From Siphonodentalium dalli (lineage: Eukaryota; Mollusca; Scaphopoda; Gadilida; Siphonodentaliidae), in NCBI GenBank assembly GCA_032622095.1, contig CP136061.1, positions 87,600,983 to 87,664,982 on the forward strand: a stretch of 64,000 nt of DNA. The letters are read 5' to 3'. How positions within the stretch are numbered: position 1 is the first letter of the stretch; each line of letters begins with the position of its first letter. Shown here piece by piece: positions 22,547 to 33,560 of the stretch. The notes beneath the pieces were generated by a model. The model saw only the letters and a program-made list of their open reading frames with translations. It had not been told where the DNA came from and did no database searches. The position numbers were made by a program, and so were the translations under genes.

Positions 22547-22991
22547 CGGTGTGACGATTTGCAGTAGGTCCCTATTTGCGGAGGTCACTTTGCGGAGGTC
22601 CCCCGATCAGGACACCCGCGCAGCAATCTCCGGGAGTGTATATATATAGGCGCTAGCTTGACTTAATGACATCTAATAAATATTCATCTTATTCACATAT
22701 TAATTTAAGCAGTCCTTCTGGCATACGAGGACATATAGATATATATAGTGAATATTTATCGCCGTTTGATTTGCACCAAGTGAACTCGGCGCATATATAA
22801 TTGATAGAACAAACCACTATTATGATGATCGTGTCGATATTTGTTTAAAATACGTATCAATTGACATATACGCACCCGTTCCCTCATCAAAATCAACATA
22901 TTTCACCCATTTTAGGGGAACTCCGCGAATTCGGGGGACCTCCGCAAAGTGACCTCCGCAAATAGGGACCTACTGCAAATCGTCGCACCCG
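22547..22991. mobile_element. 445-bp MITE with about 60-bp TIRs and 8-bp target duplication
   Basis: The left end 'cggtgtgacgatttgcagta' continues through 'ggtccctatttgcggaggtc'; the right end is the complement ('gacctactgcaaatcgtcgc', then acccg). The direct repeat TGTTGAAC flanks it at 22,539-22,546 and 22,992-22,999. The interior is AT-rich with no coding capacity. An 8-bp duplication fits hAT, P or Merlin superfamilies; the termini do not decide. Confidence 0.88.
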
Positions 22992-23504
22992 TGTTGAACG
23001 TTGTTGGGACAACATGAATATTATCATCGACTATGGACCATTTTCCTTACACAAAGCGATCTAAATGATCTAGTTTACTAAACTAATCTTATTCCCCTTC
23101 TGTACTGGTGAACAAGCGCTTTCATTTTCAACTTGATTCCGAAATATCGAATATGATCGAGATTCGAATCGACGAATGTCACGAATGCACAGCCCGGCCC
23201 CATGGATTTATTTTGTCATTTAATATACTTATTAAGTAACTTTCTTTGGTCGTAACATATATCAGTATATAATAACATCATTTGGACCATATTCATTGGC
23301 AACCAAACTGGTATCAAGCGAAAAATCGCTAGAAAATTCGCAAGATTGTCAAGATGTAGCAAATTAATTCAAAGAGTTACGGGTGCGGGTGTACTCCGTT
23401 GATGCCCCGTTTGCGCGGAGTTAGAAAAGACGGGAAAAGTCGCGTGCGGCGATCTGAATAAACCGATTTTTTTCGTGGTACAATTGGAAAAAGTAGAATT
23501 GTAA

Positions 23505-23807
23505 AAAATGACAACTAGTCATTACCTCGACTTTGAAAAAGATGCAAATGAGATGAGTGAGATACCAGCATATAACTGTTTGTCTGATACCATTGGAGGA
23601 GAAATTGTTTAATACATGGGATAGTTCTGCAGTAAAAATTTGCCAGATAAGCGATCGCAGGGTAGAATTCGGCATTCGACTGGTAGACACTGACATAGTC
23701 GGCATTATTAAGAGGGTTAATGGGGTCAATATCACATGTAAACCAAGACAGTGGTTATCCAAAATTGTTTTGGGGTGGATTGTACTACTCATGTATATAT
23801 GATTTGG
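23505..23807 (+). repeat. Second copy of the 15.4-kb open-frame segment, cut by the gap
   Basis: Identical to 15,426-15,727 apart from an inserted G at 'ctgtttgtctgat' and an extra G in 'ttttggggtgg'. Both are single-base insertions, and the copy stops at the N run. Confidence 0.9.
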
Positions 23808-23907
23808 NNNNNNNNNNNNNNNNNNNNNNNNNNNNNNNNNNNNNNNNNNNNNNNNNNNNNNNNNNNNNNNNNNNNNNNNNNNNNNNNNNNNNNNNNNNNN
23901 NNNNNNN
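23808..23907. other. Assembly gap, 100 N
   Basis: Exactly 100 undetermined bases, the customary size for a gap of unknown length. Sequence on both sides is duplicated elsewhere in the window. Confidence 0.99.
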
Positions 23908-24855
23908 AAATAAGACTCAATATTGCAGAAAATTATACTATCAGAGATAGCATTTGGCAAAAGTAAACCTTGGTCCAGCGCGGACCCTGATCAGGATACG
24001 TTATGGATATCACCGCACCCATGTCATTACAATGTCAGGATACGTTATGGATATCACCACACCCATGTCATTACAATGTCAGGATACGTTATGGATATCA
24101 CCACACCCATGTCATTACATTGTCAGGATACGTTATGGATATCACCGCACCCATTCATTACAATGTCAGGATACGTTTATGGATATCACCACACCCATGT
24201 CATTACAATGTCAGGATACGTTATGGATATCACCGCACCCATGTCATTACAATGTCAGGATACGTTATGGATATCACCGCACCCATATCATTACAATGTC
24301 AGGATACGTTATGGATATCACCGCACCCATGTCATTACAATGTCAGGATACGTTATGGATATCACCGCACCCATGTCATTACAATGTCAGGGATACGTTA
24401 TGGATATCACCGCACCCATGTCATTACAATGTCAGGATACGTTATGGATATCACCACACCCATGTCATTACAATGTCAGGATACGTTATGGATATCACCG
24501 CACCCATTGTCATTACAATGTCAGGGATACGTTATGGATATCACCGCACCCATGTCATTACAATGTCAGGATACGTTATGGTTATCACCATGGGCTGATT
24601 AATCGATTTCATCATAAGCACATTTTATTTGATTCTATATGACATATCTCTATCAACATTGAACAGAAACTTACATTAGTGAATCCATGAACAACCACAT
24701 ATCCAGAATCTAGTTTTCTGAATAGAGTATTTTAAGGTTGATCTAATGGGGTCTAGCTCTAAAATAGATGAAATTTTTTCGTTTTAACCCTTCCATGACT
24801 GGAGCTTCCTGTAATTTTGCAAAAACCCTGTGCCTATGAGCCTTGCATATATACT
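23908..24855. repeat. Inverted duplicate of 52.2-53.1 kb, including a 44-bp satellite
   Basis: The 44-bp unit ('caggatacgttatggatatc', 'accgcacccatgtcattac') repeats about 14 times at 23,996-24,600. Both flanks (23,908-23,990 and 24,600-24,855) match the complement of the 52.2-53.1 kb region almost perfectly. Compared with that copy, this one carries several one- or two-base indels ('cgtttatgg', 'cccattcatt', 'gtcagggatacg', 'cccattgtcatt'). Open frames up to 239 codons are satellite translations. Confidence 0.95.
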
Positions 24856-26455
24856 CAAAAAGTGGGGGTTGGCTTATCTACGAGGACCACCCCATGTTTA
24901 ATTTAGGGTAAAGAACCCCAGACAGACTGGGCTTATCTTCGAGGATGGGATTACTGACGGGTGTAGTACAGTAAGAGAATACATTGGCCTAATAACAATA
25001 CTTACCTGGACTTTGTAGGCATGGCAAAGTGTAAGTGCATTGTCTTATATGCAAGACTCCCTGTGGTAGACTTACATATATAAGAGAGTGCACTGGCACA
25101 GGCATTTTTATACCCCCCACAACGAAGTTAGGGGGGGGTATACTGGAGTCAGCTTGTCCGTGCCGTGGCCCGTCCGTGCCGTGGACACATATTTGTCCGG
25201 GAGTTTTTCTCAGTCGTTTTTTTATCAATTTCCGTGAAACTTGGCACAGACATCAACCATCATGGGAACCTGTGCACCTGCGATTATGACGTCTGTCGGA
25301 CTTTTTTTGCTGGAGTTATCCCCCCTTTTTCGACTTAGAAATTTTTCGCAACATGTATACTTTTTGTCTGAGCTTTTATTCCTACATTTTTCGGTCAATT
25401 TTTTTAAAACGTGGTACAGATATTTAGTACCATGGGGAACTTGTGCACCTGCGATTATGACGTCTGTCCGACATTTTTTGCTGGGAGTTATCCCCCTTTT
25501 TCGACTTAGAAACTTTTTTTGCAACATGCATAATTTTGTCTGAGCTTTTATTCCTACATTTTTCGGTCAATGTTTTTTTAATCTTGGCACTGATATTTAG
25601 TACCATGGGAACCTGTGCACCTGCGATTATGACGTCTGTCCGACATATGTTTGTGTGGAGTTATTCCCCTTTTTTCGACTTATAATTTTTTCCGCAACAT
25701 ACATAATTTTGTCCAAGCTTTTATTCTTACATTTTTGGTCAATAGGTTTAAGATTAAGGTTATGGTTGTACACCTGCAATGGGAACTGTTATTTTATTAT
25801 TTTAACTAAAGTGTTTACTGACATGTGAAACATCTTAGTATTTTAAAAACAGGGGGGGTATCCGTAGTCCCATTGGGACAGTCACACCTCTAGTTATAGT
25901 TTGGTGGCAAATATATACTTTTTTAGTAGTTCTAAGCGAGCTACTATAATTTTCTTAACCCATTCAATTTGGAGGGATTTTTACTATTCCTATTTTGTAT
26001 CCAGCCGGAAGTAGAAAGGATGAGAGGGTACCAGTATGGTGGAAAAACTGCATGTAAATCAGCCCTAGCCTTCAAAACGAAAATCGCTAAACAACCAATA
26101 ATGTTAACTCTGACCTTCCTGAACATACCTGCTGCATCTCCTGAAACAGTAAAAAAAAAACATAAAGGCAAGTCGATCGGGGATGATTTGGGGACATGCC
26201 ATGGCTGTTTTGGCCAGAACTCATGCAGAAGAAATCTTCGATAATATGCTGGATTTTTGTTTATGATGGTAGCCGTCTTGGATTTGGATTTGTCATTAAA
26301 AAATTGGAGTACAGTCCAATTATTTAGCAAAATCCATCCAAATTTGAAAATAAACATGCCTGGCTTCTACTAAAAAAGTATACAAAGAATCAGTTTTTGA
26401 ACATTTGCCCCCACATTATTAATGCTGCACCAGCGCCGCTCCCATCATTAAAGGG
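24788..26455. mobile_element. TTAA-flanked MITE (family B'), interrupted by insertions
   Basis: The left end TTAA-CCCTTCCATGACTGGAGC and the right end 'gctcccatcattaaaggg'-TTAA match intact B' copies (30,191-30,409 and 51,947-52,250). Inside are a small element at about 24,856-24,977 ('ggcttatcttcgagg' to 'ttactgacgggtgta', also at 62,092-62,185), B' interior with its stem pair (24,978-25,108) and a tandem-repeat element at 25,111-25,892. That both ends belong to one insertion is inferred. Confidence 0.55.
25111..25892. repeat. Tandem-repeat element with CCCCCC/GGGGGG borders
   Basis: Starts 'taccccccacaacgaagtta' and ends with an 'acagggggggtatccgtagt' motif and 'gtcacacctctag'. Between are three to four units of about 180 bp, each with 'acctgtgcacctgcgattat', 'gacgtctgtc' and a 'ttatccccctttttcgactt'-like stretch. 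A related unit lies inverted at about 42,435-42,680 and a short relative at 27,460-27,580. Confidence 0.75.
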
Positions 26456-26532
26456 TTAATTTTGTTTCACCACAAAGATTGAAATTAATGACCTCATTTT
26501 TAAAGCAGTTTAAAGTTTATTTCTTTATTCAG

Positions 26533-26649
26533 AAACTGGCATTTTTGTATGAGAAGACTCTGGAAGTTCTTGGTGCAATGCCACAGGATGCTGGGTACAG
26601 AAACCATGCTGAGAAAACCGTGGGGGACAAACTTAGTGTCGTAAAAAGT
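26533..26649 (+). CDS. NDUFA5: NDUFA5 coding exon 2
   Basis: 39 codons in phase 0, from [17 protein letters not shown] to LSVVKS. Preceded by ctttattcag and followed by gtaagtta. The frame continues past the donor for a few codons, but homology ends exactly at it. Confidence 0.92.
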
Positions 26650-28646
26650 GTAAGTTACAGTTAGATATATCGTTAACAATTGGGCACTTTATTGTGACGT
26701 TGCAGCGACATCGTGTGTCATCATGACAAAATTCTTAAGCTCAACTGTCACTTCGAAGTTGATCCGCACCTAATGTAATTATCCTACTTAAGAGACATAC
26801 TATGGACTTGTTTCCGGTGCGTGATACTGATAAGTTAGTACAAACCGTTATGTCAACCTGGGAAATATAGCATTCTACTAACATCGCCGCAAATTTCAAA
26901 GAAATCGACCATTCCATAGAAAAAATCGTCTGAAGTACGTTAAATTGTAAATATATACATCTGGATTTAGGACGCAACTATCAGCAATAAACAAACAAAA
27001 TTATTTTGCCATCGAGAGTCATTGCATTTAATTAATTTATCAGAATGACGGTGTGTGTGGTGTGTTGTCAATTTGGATTAATATTTGTAAAAATAACTAC
27101 TTTTGAGCACGGTTGTTCTCCATTTCTATTTGATGACCCTACCGGAGTGTTTCACATCACTTTAAATACATTTGCTCTTTCTAAGCGAATGGCAAACTAC
27201 TGTAGAAAATCAAGTGCGTGTAATTATTATTTAAAGGAGAGTAAACTGAGGTTTATTATACAGTAATGCTCTAAATAATCGACTCCTTAACCACAGCAGA
27301 ATTATGGGTAACTTTTCAGGATTTAGTCGGAAATATGGCTTGTTGCCATTCATCGGAAAGCTCTCACTGAGCTTTCCAATGAATGGCAACAAGCCATATT
27401 TCCGCTGTGGTTAAGGAGTTGATTATTTAGAGCATTACTGTATCCTCACTCTCGAAAAGAATGGGGGTATACTGGATCGACCTCGTCCATCTGTTCGTGC
27501 AGACATTTATCCATCCATTGGGGCATCCGCTCTGACCACCCGCCTGGGCAGATATCTCAAACACTGGTTGTCGGATCTGAATGAAATTTGTTATGGATGT
27601 TCACTACTATGAGGGCATTCAAAAGAAATGGAAATGTTTGTGTTTTTTTTCCATCCGAGTTATTTTTGTTGGTCATTTCATATGAGATATTTTTCTGTTG
27701 GTCGTTTGATATCAGATACTATTGGTCAATTCATATGAGATTTTATTTCTATTGGTCCATTCCCATCAATTGCAGGAGCCAGATGTTAGAAAGCTGGAAG
27801 AGAGGTTTAATTGTGGAACAGTCGAAGAAATAATACTGCAGGTTTGTTAGTGAAGGAATTTTAGGAAAGTCCATAGAATGTTGGCAAATGAAACAGAGAG
27901 AATCTAGATACTGTAATGCTCTAAATAATCGACTCCTTAACCACTGCAGAATTATGGGTAACTTTTCAGGATTTAGTTGGAAATATTTGCGACTAAATCC
28001 TGAAAAGTTACCCATAATTCTGCTGTGGTAAAGGAGTCGATTATTTAGAGCATTACTGTATGTCCCTCTAAATGGTGTATTTGCAACAATTCAATTTCAC
28101 AGAAATAAGAATTGTAACTGACAGAAACTTCCCGATGAATATCTGTGTCAATTCTATACTGTCACAGGATTCAACCTTCAGTCTGGAACTTAGATAATAT
28201 GTTCAACTAACAGCCATATGCCTTTATTTTTCTTGAGCTCCTTATCTCAGCATTTCCCACCAAATAATATGAAACCTTCTGCAATTGTATTATCTATTCA
28301 TCTGTCTGTTATCTGTTATCGGTTTAGAGAGTCTTTTGGTTTAGAAATTTTTACCCTTCCATGATTGAAGCTTCCTGAAATTTTGCGAAAACCCTGTGCC
28401 AATGCATTTTCTTATATAAACGTCATTATGTGAGTCTCCCACAGGGAGCCTCGCATATATAAGAGAATACATTGGCCTGACAATATTTACAAATTATGAT
28501 TTTAGATTCAAGAAAGTAACTTTACTATTTGTTTTTCGTTTCAGGCTGAACGTGAGCTTTTGTTATCAAGGAAAATGACAGAATGGAAACCATGGGAACC
28601 CCTTGTAGGCCAAGCTCCACGTAATCAATGGAAGTGGCCGATGTAA
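26533..28646 (+). CDS. NDUFA5: NADH dehydrogenase [ubiquinone] 1 alpha subcomplex subunit 5, exons 2-4
   Basis: Three exons (26,533-26,649; 27,776-27,841; 28,545-28,646) join in phase 0 to encode 94 residues ending at TAA. The order [42 protein letters not shown] and WKPWEPLV...QWKWPM is characteristic of the B13/NDUFA5 accessory subunit of mitochondrial complex I (Q-module, matrix arm). Vertebrate orthologues are about 116 residues, so only about 22 N-terminal residues are missing. They belong to a first coding exon I could not find between 18.4 and 26.5 kb; it may lie in the gap or be too short to see. Splice sites are cag or ttcag acceptors and gtaagt or gtttgt donors. There is no frameshift or stop, so the gene looks functional. 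Introns of 1,126 and 703 bp contain MITEs. Confidence 0.93.
27261..27440. mobile_element. Family C palindromic MITE, TA-flanked, copy 1
   Basis: Ends are 'cagtaatgctctaaataatc' and its complement, bordered by TA on both sides, in NDUFA5 intron 2. The arms form an almost complete 180-bp hairpin ('ggcttgttgccattcatcgg' and its complement). TA borders and CAGT termini suggest a Tc1/mariner-type origin. Confidence 0.85.
27776..27841 (+). CDS. NDUFA5: NDUFA5 coding exon 3
   Basis: 22 codons in phase 0: [20 protein letters not shown], then LQ. Acceptor caattgcag; donor gtttgtta, a weaker than usual donor. The boundaries are fixed by homology on both sides. Confidence 0.92.
27911..28058. mobile_element. 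Family C palindromic MITE, copy 2 (shortened)
   Basis: The same termini with a T change in 'ctgtaatgct'. The central arms are shortened, so the hairpin turns at 'gatttagttggaaatatttg'. It lies in NDUFA5 intron 3. TA borders. Confidence 0.85.
28545..28646 (+). CDS. NDUFA5: NDUFA5 terminal coding exon
   Basis: 33 codons plus [23 protein letters not shown], then [13 protein letters not shown]. Acceptor tttttcgtttcag. The C-terminal WKWP is the family hallmark. Confidence 0.95.
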   Translation, partial: AERELLLSRKMTEWKPWEPLVGQAPRNQWKWPM

Positions 28647-28750
28647 ATTATGTTATAGATCTATAGTCTGTTTTCCAATTTTGTTATTGTATGTATGAAT
28701 TTATTGTTTGCGTAGATGCAACCATGGATGAGATACAACCAATGAATGTA

Positions 28751-28756
28751 AATAAA
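28751..28756 (+). terminator. Polyadenylation signal AATAAA for NDUFA5
   Basis: A canonical hexamer 105 bases after the stop codon, followed by AT-rich sequence; it would give a 3'UTR of about 125 nt. Confidence 0.7.
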
Positions 28757-28823
28757 TTATTAAATATGGAGTAAGTTTTATTGTGTCTTACTTTTGTTGC
28801 GTCTTGTCTCAAGCCTTGAAATA

Positions 28824-30165
28824 CAGTAATGCCCTAAATAATCAACTCCTTAACCACAGTAGAATTATGGGTAATTTTTCAGGATTTAGTCGGAAATATG
28901 GCTTGTTGCCATTCCAGGCCTCAGCTCACAAGGCGACTCGGGCGAGATTGTCGCCTTACTGTCGCTGACTTCGCCCTATTGTCGCTATAAGGCGAAATCG
29001 AAGTCGCCTTCAATTTTAGGGGGAATTTTTTTTTTTTTTTTTTTCTTAATTTTTTTTCTAGTTTTTTTTCCGGACATGTCTGGACATGTCCGTATATAGA
29101 CGAATTGTGGCGGCCATCCCAAAAAGAAACAGACGATGCAGAGCCAAAGACCCAAGTGTTTAAAATAAAAAAATAAAATATGACCTATTGTTTTGTGTTG
29201 TTATTCCGTCGCCTTTGTTCCCTTTGCGGTAATGAATGTAATCACGAATGTTTTGACACGCTGAAAACACGATGAGATGTTCGCATCTGTGTTGTTACTG
29301 ACCATCGTGAGTGTCACAAATAAATGTTTTAATTAACTTAAAAGACCGCCGTCCCGCTTTTCAGATATAAAACAATTACGACATTATCAGAGTATGTACC
29401 AGGCGCTTCGAAAGTTCGTTTCGGTAACGCGTCGGACTTTTTGAAGAGACCGCGTCGGACTTTTTGAAGAGACCGACTTCCGTAAATAAAATAATGTCAA
29501 GTTTATTGCTTTAATCGGATTATACCAGTGATGTTGGCATTAATTAAGGGAGGCCATTAATTAATAAAAGCTTTTGCAACTCCTTTGTTAGTTAGTCCTT
29601 ATTGTTTATTTTAGCGGACACCCACATTACAGCCGTGACCAAATTAAACTTAAAAAGTTACATGCATCATGATTCAGACTGTACAAACGTATCTTCCAAG
29701 CTGCAGTCTAGGAAATAATACTACTTTCATATAGTTAAAAAAGTAACTATTACTGTAACTTGATAATTGTCTTGCTTAAATGATAACTACACAAAACATT
29801 TCCAAAAATTTTAAATGTATAATAACAATTAATTAAGCTAATTTCAGATAAAGTCAATTTTTTTTAGTTTTATTTGTTATTTTATCATTTTAAATTTTTT
29901 ATTGTCAGATGTTATAAAATAAAGCGATATTTGAAAATTGTCAATTTTTGGTAGTCTCCCCACCCTGAAGTCTCCCTAAATTTCCTGGAGGGAGACTTCA
30001 AGTCTCCCTGTTCTGGACCCCTAGGCTGAGGCCTGTGCCATTCAACGGAAAGCTCTCTGTGAGAGCTTTCCGATGAATTGCAACAAGCCATATTTCTGAC
30101 TGAATTCTGAAAAATTACCCATAATTCTGCTGTGGTTAAGGAGTCATTTATTTAGGGCATTACTG
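28824..30165. mobile_element. Family C MITE, copy 3, split by a hAT-type insertion
   Basis: The two halves (28,824-28,914 and 30,036-30,165) make up one family C element with TA borders. They are separated by the 1,121-bp element at 28,915-30,035. The sequence TGCCATTC of the arm is present on both sides as the target duplication. Confidence 0.9.
28915..30035. mobile_element. Non-autonomous hAT-like transposon, 1,121 bp
   Basis: Terminal inverted repeats 'caggcctcagc' and 'gctgaggcctg' with an exact 8-bp target duplication TGCCATTC (28,907-28,914 and 30,036-30,043). CAG termini and an 8-bp duplication are hallmarks of hAT elements. Near the left end is a GTCGCC/GGCGAC-rich inverted motif; near the right end are repeated 'agtctccct' and its inversions. 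No transposase is present. Confidence 0.85.
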
Positions 30166-30190
30166 TAAATGACCAATTCTCAGCCTTTAA

Positions 30191-30409
30191 CCCTTTCATG
30201 ACGGGAGCTGTGCTGGTGCAGCATTAACAATCCTATGCCAGTGCATTCTCTTATATATGCACTGGCTTACATGGTCACGGTAAATATTGTTATGCCAATG
30301 TATTCTCTTATAAATGTAAGGCTCCCTATGGGAGACTTGCATTTATAAGAGAATGCATCGGCACAGGAGCTTTAAATACTGCACCAGCACAACTCCCGTC
30401 ATGAAAGGG
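30191..30409. mobile_element. Family B' MITE with TTAA duplication, intact copy
   Basis: TTAA (30,187-30,190), then 'ccctttcatgacgggagct'; the right end 'tcccgtcatgaaaggg' is followed by TTAA (30,410-30,413). Inside are two short stem pairs built on 'cattctcttatatatgca' and 'ttataagagaatgcatcgg'. CCC termini and TTAA duplication match piggyBac-type elements. A right-end fragment lies at about 30,480-30,525. Confidence 0.85.
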
Positions 30410-30699
30410 TTAATGTTGACTGTATGAGCCTTGTAATATTGAAGACAATATTATCAGGTTTATCTATTTGTTGCCAGGTTTAAAACACGCAAAATTTCAG
30501 GACGCTCCAGTCATGGAAGGGTTAAAGGCTGTCATCATGACAGGCTCATTACAATTTCAGCCTGTCAACAAAATTTCACAGTAAATAGCCAGCGTGCTAG
30601 AAAGGATCGGCATTCTTCAAAGAAACTTTTATTCCTGTATATTACAAAACTGAGTCATTGATGAATTCAAATAATAAAGTAATAAAGCCTAACATTGTA

Positions 30700-30864
30700 C
30701 AGTAATGCTCTAAATAATCGACGCCTTAACCACAGCAGATTTATGGGTAATTTCTCAGTGAGAGCTTTCCGATGAATGGTAACAAGCCATATTTCCGACT
30801 AAATCCTGAAAAGTTACCCATAATTCTGCTGTGGTTAAGAAGTCGATTATTTAGGGCATAACTG
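30700..30864. mobile_element. Family C palindromic MITE, copy 4
   Basis: 'cagtaatgctctaaataatc' to the complement 'gattatttagggcataactg' with TA on each side. Part of the left arm between 'gtaatttctcag' and 'tgagagctttccg' is deleted. Confidence 0.85.
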
Positions 30865-31219
30865 TACATTGCTATTATCATATGACCTCAGATCCAATAA
30901 TTAAGTATTTCCATAGATCATCGGTTGCTTTTGGCATTTCTGTGATGATCAACTAAATTAGGTGCTGTCACAAAGCATTTTAGCATGTTATGCTAAACTT
31001 TTCGGTAGATTTAAACCTGTCAATAAGTCCAGTTATTTCAAGGCTGATCTAGTCTAATGCAATGTTCTGTCATCACCCTGAGCTAGGGACATATGGGGGA
31101 AGTGATTTTGACATGGAATGGGCTTCGTCCATTCAATTGTTGCAGAGTTATGTCCCTTAGAGTAGGAATTAGGCTTCTTTATTGCAGCATCAAGTCTGGA
31201 TATAATGTGTCTGTCATTT

Positions 31220-31313
31220 GCAGAATGAGGTCCCCAGAGGGTGAATGTAATGACGCTATCCCGCACATCGGGATAGTACCGACAAAATTCACCCTCTGGG
31301 GACCTCATTATGC
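31220..31313. mobile_element. Family A hairpin, solo
   Basis: Arms 'gcagaatgaggtccccagag' and its complement with a short variable loop. It is followed by a truncated piece of the family's internal segment ('atcttctgggaagtatcta', 31,325-31,360). Confidence 0.85.
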
Positions 31314-31369
31314 TCAGGACTAATCTTCTGGGAAGTATCTATAATCTCAAATTAACATTATTAGTTCAA

Positions 31370-33290
31370 ATCCACACTTTAGTGTCGATGTGGAATTTTG
31401 CCATCACCAGGAATATGCGATTTTTTAAAAGAGTTTGACGGAGTTTTCAAAGGTAATTTAGACATTTTTTGGTTCTTTTCCTGAGAGTTCTATGCACACG
31501 ACCGTTTTATATTGTGCATGCGATAAAGTATTTCGTGACTTCGTGATTAAACGCTTTATAATATGAAATATCAGAAGAAATCTGTCAGAACTGTAAACAA
31601 ACCCCCGTTTTTGTTCACTCCAATATGTAAACAAAACGCGTGATCTCGCAAGAAAATTAGCTCCCGTCTACAATGAATCAGAATGTTTATTACCAATGTG
31701 AAGGCTGCTTACGAGAATAGAAACAAGACGCATGTGGTATTATCGATAAAGCAATTGATAATTATTCTGATAATTGTTTGCTTTTTAAAGCACAATTTTT
31801 TGCGCATTCACAGACAAATATACTATAAGTAATTGGCCATACATATATGTAAAATAATCAAGAACTTTTGACATAAAACAAGGTAAATAATTTATTAAAT
31901 ATTGGCGATATCAATTCAATTTTTCTTGCCAGTGTGAATGAACGAACTGGTTACGTATATGATGGAATGACATCGGATTTATCAATTAAACATGACATTT
32001 AGTGATATTATTTATCAGAAATCTTAGCCATATATATATACCCCTCAATACCACAAACTTAATTATGAAGTTAAAAATTTTATTTTTTGTAAGTATCATC
32101 GTCAAATGATACATTGAAAGCCATTGATATCTCACCCAATTTCATTTGCAAAAGAACCCCAGATGGTTTTGGGTTTTTTTTTCGACTGAGGATTTGGACA
32201 AAATCAACTTACCTCATACAACCTGATTATAATATTATGTCATAATTTAAAAACAAAATACAAAATAAGTTACAGAAATGATGTTCTCAAAATTATACAA
32301 AGACTAACAATACAGATAATATTGCAAATCAAATGATGTTTTTTGTGCAATATATGACGTTGCAAGTAATTTGGGCAATGTTGTGTCGGCTGGGGGAATG
32401 ACATTGGTCATATGTACATTGCCATTGGGGAAAATGGTCAATGGAACATTTGTTTCTAAATAAAACTGAAAATGTGGCAGAAGATAAAGTAGTAGGCCTA
32501 AATAGGCGATCGAGGTTAATGTTACCTACTGGTGACAGTTTGGTTTTGCATGTTTTGACACAATAAAAGATAATTAACTTTATATAAGTCTTATTCCAGT
32601 TACTCTCCTGGTAATTAATGACTGAGGGTTTTCCTATGCCATGGTGGTACAATGGTTGCCCATATAAATAAATAACCGACGTTATTCGCAAATAATAAAT
32701 TAAAGGTACTGTACTGGGATATTTTCAAAACCAGTGAAATAAGAGCAAGCATACCAATTACCCATTAAAACACAACCCTTATGTATATTACTTGATGTAT
32801 TTAAGACTTAAGACTCAAGACATTGAACTTTCCGAGTTCCTAATCGCTCAATTCAACACATGAAATTATTTCCTATTCATATTGAACTACACTTTCATTT
32901 TAGCTCAACATGATGAACTGCAGCCCACATTTATTGGAGAATTATTTTTTAAATTTACAGGCATGTTTAGGATTTTAGATTAAAAATATGGCTGCCGGCA
33001 ACCATCTTGGATATTGCTCTTTGCTGGACTAAATCATTTGGTACACTACAGACCATATCCCTCATCCGATCATTACCAACCTTCATATGGATCTTTTGGA
33101 TGACCTCTAGATGGGATTCATCTAATTCGTGGATTATTGTATTTGGTTGTGCTAAAATATGGTGATAGCCCAGTTTCGGGTATACCCAATTTAATATTAC
33201 GGGGTTAATGCTTACACTTAAACCGAGTTACAGCACTCAATTGACATACAAATTTTCTCTCAGCACAGACAATGTTGTAATGATCAGGCT
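31370..33290. other. Unassigned AT-rich intergenic sequence
   Basis: About 1.9 kb with no exon I can defend and no array or long hairpin. TTAAAGGTACTGTAC at 32,701 resembles the ends of the TTAA MITE families described at 45.6 kb, but I find no partner end. Confidence 0.5.
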
Positions 33291-33294
33291 GGGT

Positions 33295-33560
33295 GTATAG
33301 TAGTAAAAATAAATTGCAGGAAGGTATGCTTTTTTATTGCATCTGGCATGTTCGGAGACCCACCACCCCCAAACCTTCAAAAAATATTTGTTTAACTCCT
33401 AATTTTGGACCCCCCCCCCCCCCCCCCCCCCCCCCGAAATTTCACTAAAAATTTTGTTTCTAAACTGCATAAAACCCTATGTATATCACTCATACCAACT
33501 GGGAACTTATCTCCTTTAGTCCAAATTAAATGACAGTTTGACCAGTAGTTTTAATAGCTA
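33295..33560. repeat. Dispersed repeat family G, second copy, with a 28-bp C run
   Basis: Matches 18,690-18,900 in the same orientation ('gcaggaaggtatgct', 'ccacccccaaacc', 'atatcactcata'). The C homopolymer (33,408-33,435) replaces a shorter C-rich stretch of the other copy. Confidence 0.7.

Noticed and set aside
23923-24642. Open frames of 199-239 codons through the 44-bp satellite (and 52,396-53,112)
   Set aside because: All three forward frames stay open because the repeat lacks stops; the proteins are merely the repeat unit translated, with no start context or flanking exon evidence.
24788-26455. Possible protein-coding exon at 25,969-26,244 (91 codons)
   Set aside because: Lies inside an interrupted MITE, has no family resemblance, and does not supply the missing NDUFA5 N-terminus.
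32329-32691. 120-codon minus-strand frame
   Set aside because: Composition and sequence look random; no family or exon boundary supports it.
33408-33435. 28-bp C run (and the 26-bp G run at 18,666-18,691) as a functional G-quadruplex site
   Set aside because: Both are homopolymers within degraded repeats, prone to sequencing error, and not near a gene start.
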